Origin: Sitta carolinensis
Taxonomy: Eukaryota > Chordata > Aves > Passeriformes > Sittidae
Direction: 5' to 3'
DNA length: 64,000 bases
Assembly: GCA_032173965.1 (NCBI GenBank)
Contig: CM063290.1
Span: 1,178,001 to 1,242,000, forward strand
Positions 42,979 through 53,722 of the stretch are shown piece by piece. Under the pieces are notes generated by a model. It saw only the letters and a list, made by a program, of their open reading frames with translations. It was not told the origin of the DNA and ran no database searches. Within the stretch, counting starts at the first letter, position 1; each line of letters begins with the position of its first letter. The position numbers and the translations under genes were made by a program.

Positions 42979-45900
42979 TGTAATAATAAGACAAACCAAG
43001 ATATTGTGAAAGTAAAGCAGAAAGATTCACACACATCTTTCACCAGCTGAAAAAAGAGAATTTGCTTTATGAAAATAGGTTTTTTCTCATCCTAGAAAAA
43101 AATAAATTTGTTTTAACTTTTATTATAACGGCTACAATGAATGACGCCCTTTTTCAGCAAAGCCCTGAAAATATTTATTTTGTTAGACTTTTAAAAACAA
43201 ACATCTTGTTAGGGAAGAGACAGGCTATTGTTCTCCCTCCAACTAATTGGGGAAAAGCAACAGAATATTCCATATTCATTACATTTCACCAAAATGACTC
43301 ATGTTATCTTCCACCCAGACAAAGTGTTTTAATTTTAATAACGACGATGCCGACAGCTACAATACTGTTCTTGCAGAAGTTTGCTTGTAAATAATTAACA
43401 ATTGTTGTATAATGATGGGGGGGGGGTGGGTTGATAGCTCTATTAATTTCACAGTCAGGCTGGAGACTCTTTAATTTTTGATATTCATAAAAACCCACTC
43501 CCCTCCTATAATAAAAGGCTAATGACAAAACGAGGTTTATGTCCCTGCAGCCTGTCCCAGTGCCAAAATCCTGCTGTATGCCAGGAACTGGCCATGGAAA
43601 ACCAGGGAGAATTGTGCAGGACTCACAGCTCACACCTCCAGAGGGTTGGCTAATAATTGTCTGGGTTTGAGGCTGAAATCTGGGATGGGATATAAATAAA
43701 GAGTTTAGAATCCCACCCTGTGCTGGGGTGGCTCAGCAGGGGATAGATCCAGGACAGGGCACCATTATTAATGACCTTTAAATCAGTGCACTCCAAGGCT
43801 GGCCAAGCAGGACACCCAGGAGTGTTCCTCTAATCCACTCATTCCTTAAAATCAGGCAGCATTCCCCTGGTTCTGGAGGAATCAAACACCTTGAGGACCA
43901 TGCTAAGGTTTCCCTTGTTTCCATCCCACATCTCGCCTGTTCTCCAGTTACCAGCCACGGCGCCTGCTGAAATTAAAAGAGGTTTTCCCCTGAATAAAAC
44001 CGTGGGATTATGATCCAGGGCTTGGAGAAGCCCAGCCCTGCCCAGGCCTGGCTGTGCCGTTCGGGTTTGCAGGTGGGCATTGCCTTGTGCAACGCTCAGA
44101 GCTCATTAACAGCTGCCCTGCTCCGAAGGCTCATTTGCATCACAAACCCAACATCTGCTGCGCTATCCTGGCCATGAAGTTTATCACAAACAGGGAAACC
44201 TGGCAGACTCATTTCTTTATAACCACTGCTGGTACAGACAGCTCTCCAAAACACCCACAAGCAACAAAAAAGGAGTCACCTCAACCTCCCTTTGGACAAA
44301 CTCAAACACACCCCGCCTTGTTTTTACATCCCTACACACATTCACATTTCACTTCTCAGGTAACATTTTCATTAACCACCTGCATCATTTCCCCACTGAA
44401 CGCATATTTTATTACTTCAGGCATCTCCTTCCACCGGCTTTGCTTTCCACGGACAGGGCCGCCTTAATTGAGCTGCATAGCTGATGAACTGTGCTAATTG
44501 CGCTGCATAACTCCGCTGCTGCCGGGGTTCCAGCCCCTGAACCCGACCCAGCATCGAGCGCTGCAGCTCTGCAGGTTAAGGAGCCCTTTGTCAGCGCTGC
44601 TCTCCTAACATTCCTAGAGGGTTTTCCCACTTCCTAACACCCCAAGGGGCCAAAACCTGCATCCAGCTTTTCGGGAGAGGCAGGACAAACGCCCGAAGCT
44701 GCTGCTGCCAGCCCAAGGAGCGCTGGGGCTCTGAGAGCATCAGAGGGGAAAACTCACCCAGCAGAGCAAAGGCGGCTACTCCCACACAGAAAAAAAAACC
44801 CGTCCGACACCAAGGACTGCCCCAGCCACGCTGGCAGGTCCTGGGTAGGAGCCAGGAGCCTTTAAAAGGGTCCTGGAAGCAGGAAGGAGGAGCGGTATTG
44901 ACAGGTAACCGGGAGGTCCCAGCTGCCGAGTTAAGAGCTCGGCAATCAGGGCAGAGACGCCGCGTCTGGAGCCAGGGCTGGCTGCGCACAGCATCCAGCT
45001 GTTTCTCACCCTCATTAAGTCTGTAGGCTAACAGGGATTATTAATATTAATCACCCAGCCTCTGAAGCTGCTAATGAAACCAGCTAATCCGTAGCAGTGA
45101 AAATCAGCGCAGGGATTTGTGCCGAGTTCCAGGGGAGAGGAGCAGTACCTGCTCTACACCTCACCTGTTCTCCTCCTGGCTCCGGAGATGCCTCAGTGAG
45201 GCGCTAAAATCCCTAAAACGTCTGCTCAATAAGCTTTCCATCATCAGTGCTGCCCCTCAGAGGAGCACAGGGCTTTGGAAGGGGAGCACCTCATTTCACA
45301 GCAGCAGTTACTCCAGAGTTTAAGAAAACCAGGCAGGGAAAACAGAAGAGAGGCAGCCCCTCACAGGAAACATTATTTAAATTAATTAAAGCCAGCACTG
45401 GTGTGGAAGCAGCTTGGCAGGCAATGTTTTGTTTGCTAGATTTGTAGAATTCTCTGTCTAAATAAGCAGGAAACTGTAGAATGTTGGATGGAAAATCCTC
45501 CAGCTTCCCAAACCTGTTGAGGCAAGAGCTGCCAGGTCTGGGCTCACCTGATGTTTGCCCTGATGTTGCTTCCCTAAGCAAAGCTTTTGGATGCTGCACA
45601 ATTAGGAAATTACTCATTAGCCAGAGAGTTTGCCCTACTCCCTTAGGAAGGGAGGACACCAGATCGCTGGTTCGTTCTGCTGTCTGAATTAATGATTCTT
45701 TGCTCTCTCAAAAGTCTCTTTTTGAAGGAAACATCTCCTTTTCATCCCTTTCTCTGCTCATGTTGTCCTGTCCTGTTCCTGAGCAATCCTCACTAAAGTT
45801 GCATTTCTTCACTTTCTCTGTGTTTTGTTCGTTTGGGTTTGTTTATGGGGTGGTTATTTTTGGGTTTTTTTGGGGGTGGTATCACTGTATCTGCTTTGTT

Positions 45901-46235
45901 TTTCCTCCAGCACCCTCCCTAACCTTAGAACTTCCTGCTCCAGAAACCAACTCCCTGAACTCTCAACACATTTTGCAGAGAAACCATTTCCCTCTCATAA
46001 CTTCAAAATTTAAACCAATAGTTCCTGTGAAATAAAACAAGATCTGATCCTTTGTGTCCAAAATGTGGTTCCTGGCTTTTCCCCAGCAGGTCTGAATTCA
46101 TCAAATCCTGAGGTGTACACATTGCATTAAAACCAAGTAATAGAAAATTCAGTGTTCACCTTTCAAGTCCAGCTCGGTAGGAAACCCGATTCAATTTTGC
46201 TGTCAATTACGTTAGGGAGAAATAGGAGAAAATAG

Positions 46236-46253
46236 AAAAAAAAAAAAAAAAAA
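46236..46253. repeat. Poly(A) tract
   Basis: 18 consecutive A with no recognisable retroposon upstream. Confidence 0.75.
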
Positions 46254-46754
46254 TCAGATTAATGCATTCTGAGATAAATGGTATTTCAGAGAAGTTTAAT
46301 CTTACTTTTGAGAGGTGCAAACTCATCACGTGCATCTACATGGAGGAGCCTGGAAGGCACAACACCAAAACAGCTTCACCCTCATCTAACTGAATTAGGT
46401 TTTCCTTTTTTACCCTCAGCAGGACTCACAGGACAGGACGAGGATTTCAGCTGGGGCCTGAAATTCCATATCCAGTTTAACTGATTTTACCCATAAAGGC
46501 AATTTTCTCCTCTCAGAAGTTAGATTGGCCCTTTGGTCTCCCTTGTCAGGCTGTAAATAGATGCTCCCCTCTCTCCCCAGGAGGACAAGGATTGAAGGAA
46601 GACAACATGGAAAAGAGATTGGAACCCACGGGAACTGGAGGCCAGGAACTGCAGAGAGGTTTTCAGGAGGTTCCAGAGCTCAGCTCAGCAGATTCTTCAG
46701 CTGAACTTTAACCACCTGAGCAAGAGTCTCAACTTTTTAATTATTCCATGTCCC

Positions 46755-46965
46755 AGCTCTTAGAGTGGGCTTGGAAGGTGCCCCCAGTGACCATCAATCC
46801 ACCTCCAGCTGCATTCTGGACCATTTTCATGGCTCTCCCCTGGATTCAGGGCATGCCTGTCCTTCTTGTACTGGGAAGTTTGGGATTTAGAACTGAAGTG
46901 CATTTATCACCTCTCATCCACAGAGAAACCTTCCTGAATGTCTTCAAATCCCTAACATTATTTCA
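46755..46965 (-). mobile_element. Probable internal CR1 fragment
   Basis: attttcatggctctcccctg ... gcctgtccttcttgtactgg resembles the CR1 region upstream of the 3' end in reverse complement. Divergent. Confidence 0.4.
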
Positions 46966-48049
46966 CCTGTAAGATGATAAAACCTAGCAGTGCCTCACCC
47001 ACCCTCTATTTTGCTCCCAGAAGGGGTTAATGTCACACATATACACACGCCAAGGGTTTTTATATTTTAACAGCAAGGCAACAAAGAAATTCACTTCATG
47101 ACAAGTTCTTGGACTGATGCATTATTCATTTTGTTATGTGACAGCAGAACAAAATTGTAGCCATAAATATATAATGTTACACACCACTTCTAATGTCGTT
47201 TACATTTATGGAGTAATTGGCTGTCTTCCACATTATCATCTCTTTAGTCACTTCTTTTTTAAGGGAGTGTCATGAAATGCAGCCTGTGACATCAAAGATG
47301 TGTTTATTCAGGAACAGGGACAGCAACAGGCCTGGATAAACCCAGGAATCTCAATCTCTGCTTCTGAAAACTTTTTATTTTAGTCTCTGGAAGGATTTTA
47401 GAGGTATCTTTACCCAGTTTTGCCACATATAAGTTTCTTTTTTGCTCCTTTTTTTCCTACTATTAACATGAGTTTTTAAATATTCTGAACAAAAGGTGGG
47501 AAGGAGGACCTGTGACAGGGCTACAGCACAGATCCAAAGGAAACAGAATTCCGGCTGGTGGGACAATGTTCACATGAAGGGTCCACCCAGGAGCTCCCCT
47601 GCTACAGCCACAGAATCCTGGAGTGATTGAGGGGGCACCTTCCACTCCAGCCTGGTCTGCCCCACATAAAATCCCAAATCCTTCCACAAGCCTGCCACTG
47701 GAACTGATACAAACCCTCCTGCTTTTGCCCACCCCAACAGCAGAGTGTCATGGACATAACTGGGAATTTCACCGTGCCAGACGAATGCAGCTCAGCTGCC
47801 AAAACCAACACTGAATCATTGCCTGAGCAGCAATTAAACCAGAACAATGCAGATATCCAGAGCCTGCCTTTAATCATTCCCCCAGCCCTGTGTTAATTAG
47901 CTAGGCTGCAGCAAGCACTGACATGATGAGCCTGTGCGAGAATAAAAAGTAAAACTGTATTAAAAATTCAGTAAATTATACAACACTATCAAAATATTCT
48001 AAAATATTCATGGCTGGCTTTCCAGGACCTAAAAGGGGCCTGCAAGGAG

Positions 48050-48345
48050 GCTGGAGGGGCACTTTTCACAAGGGTCTGGAGAGATAGGACAAGGGGGAAT
48101 GGCCTTGAGCAGGAGGGCAGGGTTAAATGGGATATCAGGGGAAAATCCTTCTCTGTGAGGGTGGCAGTCCCTGGCACAGGGTGCCCAGAGCAGCTGGGGC
48201 TGCCCCTGGAGCCCTGCAGTGCCCAGACCAGGCTGGATGGGCTTGGATCCACCTGGGATGGTGGGAGGGTCCCTGCCATGGCAGGGGTGGGCTGGGATGA
48301 GCTTTACAATCCCTTCCAACCCAAACCACTCCATGTTCCTAAAAG
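48050..48345 (+). mobile_element. CR1 LINE 3' fragment
   Basis: gggggaatggccttgagcag, then gtgcccagagcagctggggc, ggatgggcttggatccacct and cccttccaacccaaaccact. Nearly 300 bp, one of the longest copies here, directly left of the CpG island. Confidence 0.9.
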
Positions 48346-48540
48346 GACAAAGACCCCTACAAAGCTCCTCGGATGGTTGATTAGAATTCTTTGCTCTAGG
48401 GTCTGTGCTGACCGGATTAAGGGTGTTTGAGGCAGCCGGTGGGTGCTGAGGTCTCAGGGGAGGTGCCGCGCTCTGCCCACCCTGCGGGGCACGGCCGGAC
48501 ACGGGCAGCAGGGACGGGCAGCGAGCCCTCGGCACTGCCC

Positions 48541-48600
48541 GGGGGGCACAGGGGGGACCCAGCCCGGGGAGGGACCCAGCCCGGGGAGGGACCCAGCCCG
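48541..48600. repeat. 18-bp GC-rich tandem repeat
   Basis: Three copies of gggacccagcccggggag in the left part of the CpG island. Confidence 0.7.
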
Positions 48601-48905
48601 GCGGGCTGTGCTCGGGGCCGTGCTGAGCCGTGCTAAACTGTGCTCGGGGCTGTGCTCGGGGCCGTGCTGAGCTGTGCTAAACTGTGCTCGGGCTGTGCTC
48701 GGGGCCGGGCTGAGCCGTGCTAAACTGTGCTCGGGGCTGTGCTAAACTGTGCTAAACTGTGCTCGGGGCTGTGCTCGGGGCCGGGCTGAGCCGTGCTGAG
48801 CTGTGCTGAGCCGTGCTGAGCTGTGCTAAACTGTGCTGAGCTGTGCTCGGGGCTGGGCTGAGCTGTGCTAAACTGTTCTAATCTGTGCTCGGGGCTGTTC
48901 CAGTC
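48600..48905. repeat. Tandem array of gtgctcggggc / gtgctaaact / gtgctgagc modules
   Basis: Shuffled 10-11 bp modules (gtgctaaact, gtgctcgggg, cgtgctgagc) are repeated about 28 times with higher-order units near 45-60 bp. They form the left half of the CpG island. Confidence 0.85.
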
Positions 48906-49007
48906 TGTGCTCATCATCTGTTCCAATCTGTTCTAATCTGTTCCAGCCTGTGCCCGCTCCGCTCCGCTCGGGCCCTCGGGCGCCGAGGCCGCCGCGCCGC
49001 CCGCCCG

Positions 49008-49020
49008 CCAGCAGGGGGAG
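49008..49020 (+). promoter_or_regulatory. CTCF-like motif in the CpG island
   Basis: CCAGCAGGGGGAG fits the vertebrate CTCF core (CCASYAGRKGGCR) except one position. It lies in the unique, non-repeated core of the island. Function is inferred. Confidence 0.45.
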
Positions 49021-49049
49021 CCCCGGGCCCGCGCTGAGGAGAGGGAGGG

Positions 49050-49345
49050 CATGGGCATGGGAATGGGAATGGAGCGGGAGAGAGAGCGGGATAGAGAGGG
49101 GGTAGAGCGGGATGGAGCGGGATGGAGCGGGAGAGAGAGGGATAGAGCGGGGATGGACCGGGAGAGAGCGGGATGGACCGGGATAGAGTGGGATGGAGCG
49201 GGATGGAGTGGGATGGAGTGGGATAGGGCGGGGATAGAGCGGGATGGAGCGGGATGGACCGGGATAGAGACCGGGATAGAGCGGGATGGACCGGGAGAGA
49301 CCGATAGAGACCGGGATGGAGCAGGATAGAGCGGGAGAGACCGGG
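49050..49345. repeat. Purine-rich 10-11 bp minisatellite (gggatggagc / gggatagagc)
   Basis: About 28 units such as gggatggagc, gggatagagc and gggatggacc. The plus strand is almost all purine, and pyrimidines occur mainly as the t and c of each unit. Strong strand asymmetry next to a presumed promoter. Confidence 0.9.
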
Positions 49346-49495
49346 ACAGCCCGGGAGACCACGGCTATCCGGGACAGCCCGGGACACCGCGGCTACCCGG
49401 GCACCACGGCTATCGGGGACAGCCCGGGACACCACGGGACACCGCGGCTATCCGGGACATCCCGGGACATCTCGGCTATCCCGGCCATCCCGTTT
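49345..49495. repeat. GC-rich array of cgggacagcc / cgcggctatc units
   Basis: Modules gggacagcccgggacacc and gcggctatcc recur about five times with variation. It continues directly from the purine-rich array and probably arose from it. Confidence 0.75.
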
Positions 49496-49839
49496 TGCCC
49501 TGCCATCCCGCTTTTCCCGTGTCCCTCCCGTCCGCAGGGTCTCTGCTCCAGGCGAGCCCCCGGCAGCCGCAGCCGCTCCGGCCCCGCTCGGGGCCGTGAC
49601 CCCGGGGCCGTTCCCCGTTGTTATTCCCGGTTGCTATTCCCGTGTCCTGCCTCTCCCGTTCCCGTGGCTCCCCCCAGGACCCGCCGGCGCTCCCCGGCCC
49701 CGCAGGGAAAAGGGGAACGGCAGCCCCGGGCCCGCCGCTCCCGCTGGGATGCGGCTCCGCGGGATGGGATGCTGCGCGCTGCAGGAAGGCGCTTCCTTCT
49801 GTTCTCTGGTTTATTATTGTTAATAAACCCGTAAAATCC

Positions 49840-49950
49840 ATAGATCACCGAGTCAAAGAATGAGGGTTGGTTTGGTTTGGAAGGGGTTGTAAAGCTCATC
49901 CCATTCCAGCCCTGCCATGGGCAGGGACACCTTCCACTATCCCAGGTTAA
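49840..49950 (-). mobile_element. CR1 LINE 3' fragment
   Basis: gatcaccgagtcaaagaatg, then ggtttggaaggggttgtaaa gctcatcccattccagccct and gccatgggcagggacacctt. Directly right of the CpG island. Confidence 0.85.
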
Positions 49951-50714
49951 GATAAACTGGGGTTTTGCTCTGGGAACTGGTTTCCAGGTGGGATCTGGCC
50001 AAGCGGAATTCACAACCAGGAGTGCCAAAAATGCTTTCAGAGAACAGTTTAAACCCAAATCCAGTGACCGGGTTAACAGTGGGACATGCTTGCACAAGCC
50101 CTGGTTACCCCATAGCCCAGCTCCACCTTTCCCTTCCCCAGCAGGAATTAAAGGAACGCTGTGAAACCGAACCCCTTCTGGGGCTTGAGCAGCTCTGAAG
50201 CGCAGTTTAAAGACCTTGCACCCCAGCCAAACACACCCCCGAGCTCCTCACACATCACTTGCAGTCCTGGTTATTTGCCATGCGGAGCACAGGGGTGTTC
50301 TCAGCAGCTGGAGAGGCAGAGGAGCTGTGGGAAATCTCCCAAATTCCAGGGGAAAACCTGCATTTCCTCATCTGCACCGGGAGGCTGCTCCTAGGCACGT
50401 GGAGTTCACTTCTACCCCATTGTTTCTGTTTATCCACTCCAGAAGAAGACGTTAACATGAGAAAAAGTGTCCAGGCAAGAGGCTCAGGTTGTGATTCCTT
50501 ATTCCTAAATCGTTTGTAGCTGGAGCATCAAAAAAGCACACACAAAAAAAAGCACTAAACCGTTGGAGAAAGGGATGATGCCAAGGATCCAAGGTCACAC
50601 CTCCTCTGGAACCTTTCCACATGGAAGTAACGAGGATTGGAGCAGCAATCTAAGGAAGACTACGAGGTTACAGGCAAAGAATTGTAGGAACATACACCAT
50701 TTTTAATATAATTT

Positions 50715-50778
50715 TATAATTAGGGGCTTGGAACTGGATGATCTTTAAGATCCCTTCCAACACAAACCATTCTGAGCT
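50715..50778 (+). mobile_element. CR1 LINE 3'-end fragment
   Basis: cttggaactggatgatcttt aagatcccttccaacacaaa ccattctg. Confidence 0.8.
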
Positions 50779-51641
50779 TTTGTCATCACTGACAACTTCA
50801 ATGCTACAGGAAGCAAAGAAATGTCCTGGCAGTCTCCTTGTCCTCTTTTCATGTGGAATTCCTGGGTTTGCTCTTCCTGGGACAGGATGTTTTGCCAAGG
50901 ATTTAAGAAAAGTAGCAATTTTTGTAATACTAAAATTATAGTCTCAGTGACTGGCAACACAAATATTCTGCTGCATAAATATTGGATAATAACAACCCAA
51001 AAAATCAAGTTTAAATACCATGCCCTGTTTTAGTGAGTCTGCTCAACTGCACAGTGCCAGAATGGGAAAATAAATACTTGAAATACTACTTTCAACATTT
51101 TTTTCCTTTAAAATTACTTTCAAAGATGGCTACAAAGTCTAATAACTTCCCCAGTATAAGCAGAATAAACTGAATATATCCTCCAGGCTCAGGTGATTTC
51201 TCAGTGTATAAAGGTATGTTGTATTTTTATTGTTTAATTGGTTTAGGACCAATGATGGCAGTTCTCTGGAGAGGCAGCCAATTCCTGCAGGAAACTTGTT
51301 CCAGCATTTAAAGCCACAAAAACCTGAAGTCTCATGGAAAGAAAAAAGAATTTCTGGGCCATGAGCAAAATGAGTCCTAATTTTACAGAGAATGATGCTC
51401 TGTGAAAACAGATTTTGAAACTTTTGTAACATTTGAATAGTTTGGTGCATAATGCTGGCAACATTTAGGGAATTTTGGGGGCAGGATCACCCTACATTTG
51501 CCATCTGCAAATTTTTTATGCTTCCCATCTTTCCTGTGGAATGTTAAATAACACAAATTGTTTGACACTGTGTTGAGTCACTGATTAGGCTGGATGGATT
51601 TCAGTGGCTTTAAACCTCACCTGGAATCTGAGTCAGAGCTT

Positions 51642-51966
51642 TCTTGTTCAGAGCATTCTCTCCAAATTAATTGCATGGAAGCAGCAGATATTTTGTATAA
51701 ATATATTTTGAAGAGTGAGTAGCATGTTCAGAAAAGGAAAGATGACTTTATCAGCATCACACTGAACACGAAAAATTGGAGGTTTGGAATTGGAATTCCA
51801 AAATTCCAACAAACTCCCAGGTTTGGCTCATGCTGCAGCAGATTCTGTCCCCTCAGTGTCACCACGAGCTCAGCCTGAAGTGCTGCAGTGAGGAACCTGG
51901 AGTGTTACATATTGGATATACACGAAGAATTTTTCTTTCTTGGAAGTCCCGCCTCTGTGTGTAAGC
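51642..51966. repeat. Tandem segmental duplication, copy 1 (about 325 bp)
   Basis: It starts cttgttcagagcattctc and ends gtgtgtaagc. It matches 51,970-52,296 over its whole length at roughly 90 percent by eye. Confidence 0.92.
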
Positions 51967-51969
51967 TTA

Positions 51970-52296
51970 CTCGTTCATAGCATTCTTTCCAAATTAATTG
52001 CAATATATTTTGTATAAATGTATTTTTAAGAGTAGCATGTTCAGAAAAGGAAAGCTGACTTTATCAGCATCACACCGAACACATGAAAAATTGGAGTTTT
52101 GGAATTGGAATTCCAAAATTCCAACAAACTCCCAGGTTTGGCTCATGCTGTAGCAGATTTCTGTCCCCTCACCATCCCTGGCCACCTCATCCACCACGAG
52201 CTCAGCCTGAAGTGCTGCAGTGAGGAACCTGGAGTGTTCATACTGGATATACACAAAGAATTTTTCTTTCTTGGAAGTCCCCCTGCGTGTGTAAGC
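51970..52296. repeat. Tandem segmental duplication, copy 2
   Basis: Directly follows copy 1. It carries an extra segment of about 22 bp (accatccctggccacctcat ...) and several small deletions. No recognised gene is duplicated. Confidence 0.92.
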
Positions 52297-53641
52297 AATG
52301 TGGGCAATGCCAAACCTGGCTGGTTTATTTTCTCCCCTGGCATTTGGCAGGCTCCTGGGGCAGGCTGGGAGCTGCTGCATCCCTCTGCTTTGCACGGAGC
52401 ACGTTCAGCATCCCGGAGGGATTCGGGGGTGGGAAGGCGGGCAGAAATCCGCTGCTGCTGGGACTGCAGCTCCTCTGCTGCTCCCGGGATGTGCCCAGCA
52501 GGGAGCAGGAGATGGGGCAGCAATGGGGTGTCCTGGATCTGGCACCTCCTGGGAAAACGAGCCAGGGCTGTGTGGGAGTGCTGGAGCCCTCATTTCCACT
52601 GTGCCTGCTGAAAGTCTTAAGCACTTCTCAGATTCAAACATGAGTAATCTTGCCTGAAGCCTTTTGCAAAAGCTGCCTTTATTTTTTTTTTTTTTAATTT
52701 TTTTTAATTTTATCTTGGATATGTTCCTCTGTCTGCATAATACAGATAGAATAATATGCCAGAGAAGCATGTTGTTCGTGTTTGCAAAAAATATTTGGTG
52801 GTTGACAAATGAGCTTGATGTACTGGGCTGTTGTAGTGACTTGACACTAATCTCTGCCACTTAGAGCAAATGAGAATAAATCACCTCTCCTCTCTTATCT
52901 CCTCCACCCCGAGTTGTGTGTGCACTCGCAGCTCAGGCTGGCTCAAGGTTTATTTAAATCCATGCTTTTCCCACCAATCCTGTGCTGCCAATTCCGTTTG
53001 GGTTGGGAAAAGGTCAGGAGCAGCCCCGGAGGTGGCACTTGCACCGTGCTCAATCACTTGGTCTCTGCCTTCAGGATTCAGACCTGCAGAGATGACAAAG
53101 GGGAAGGGGGAATGATCTCAGCAGCTGAAAATGCCTGGGAAAAAATGGGATTGACTCCCAAGTCTGTCTACATAAGGGGGACATCATTTCCTGGCCTGGT
53201 AAAAGGGCTGTGGAATATCAAGTGGAATAAACCCACGCTTGCTCAGCTGTTGAGCTGCAGAAATGGGAGCTGAAATATTAATTGGAGAGGGGCTTTACAT
53301 TAAAAGTGCCATGCCTGTGAGCAGGGAATTCAGCAAGGTGTGGCCAGCGGGCTCAGGTGGGGATTGCTCCCCTGTCCTCAGTGCCAGGCTGGGTCACAGC
53401 TCTCCAGGCAGGGCTGAGGGGGATCTGAGCTCTCTGCTCCTCCTGTGCCCAACACAGGGCTCTCCTGCTTCTGCACCTAGAAACCAAGCCCCCACTGCCC
53501 AAATATTGACACTGACCTTTATTTCTGGCAGTGGTTTGGTGCTTGTCGTTCACGTTTATGATTAGGAAGCAACATTTCTGTGCAGCTGGGGTATTTCAAA
53601 TTATTTACCTCCTGAACGAGCAAATGTTTCGTTTCTTTCAG

Positions 53642-53722
53642 ATTGTCACTGCTGCTGTTTATGGGAACAACGACCTAATTATGATTGCACGATTTGTTTA
53701 CTGGAAACTCAAGAATGAAAAG
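53642..53722 (+). CDS. Candidate exon of an SLC66A1-like (PQLC2-like) lysosomal transporter gene or pseudogene
   Basis: 81 nt, 27 codons, phase 0 to 0. The acceptor gtttctttcag is strong and the donor AAAAG|GTGACA acceptable. Including the acceptor-adjacent Gln position, it reads IVTAAVYGNNDLIMIARFVY then WKLKNEK. Human SLC66A1 at the same place reads LQTYTAVYYVLADLVMLTLY then FYYKF. The spacing QxxTAxxYxxxDLxMxxxxxYxK is kept. SLC66A1 exports cationic amino acids from lysosomes through PQ-loop helices. A like gene lies on this strand next to VEPH1 in human and is now considered a probable pseudogene. GNND and AR inside a membrane segment are unusual and hint at decay. I found no other exon, so this is tentative. 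Confidence 0.4.

Larger units (their letters stand above)
35170..48049. other. VEPH1 5' region, no coding exon seen
   Basis: Probably one or more introns separating non-coding 5' exons from the start exon. CR1 pieces and homopolymers aside, nothing is recognised. AT-rich unique stretches (40,320-40,620, 43,050-43,420, 47,040-47,290) are candidates for conserved non-coding DNA but cannot be tested here. Confidence 0.6.
48430..49800. promoter_or_regulatory. CpG island with nested tandem arrays, possible bidirectional promoter
   Basis: GC and CpG content are far above the flanks. The core at 48,950-49,040 is almost pure CpG-rich sequence. It lies right of the VEPH1 start exon (minus strand) and left of the SLC66A1-like exon (plus strand), the expected place for their promoters. 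At least four different tandem arrays occupy it. No transcription start can be fixed from sequence alone. Confidence 0.55.

Noticed and set aside
51994..52395. 133-codon minus-strand open frame as a gene
   Set aside because: No family match. It overlaps a tandem duplication whose other copy does not keep the frame, and it has no convincing splice or promoter context.
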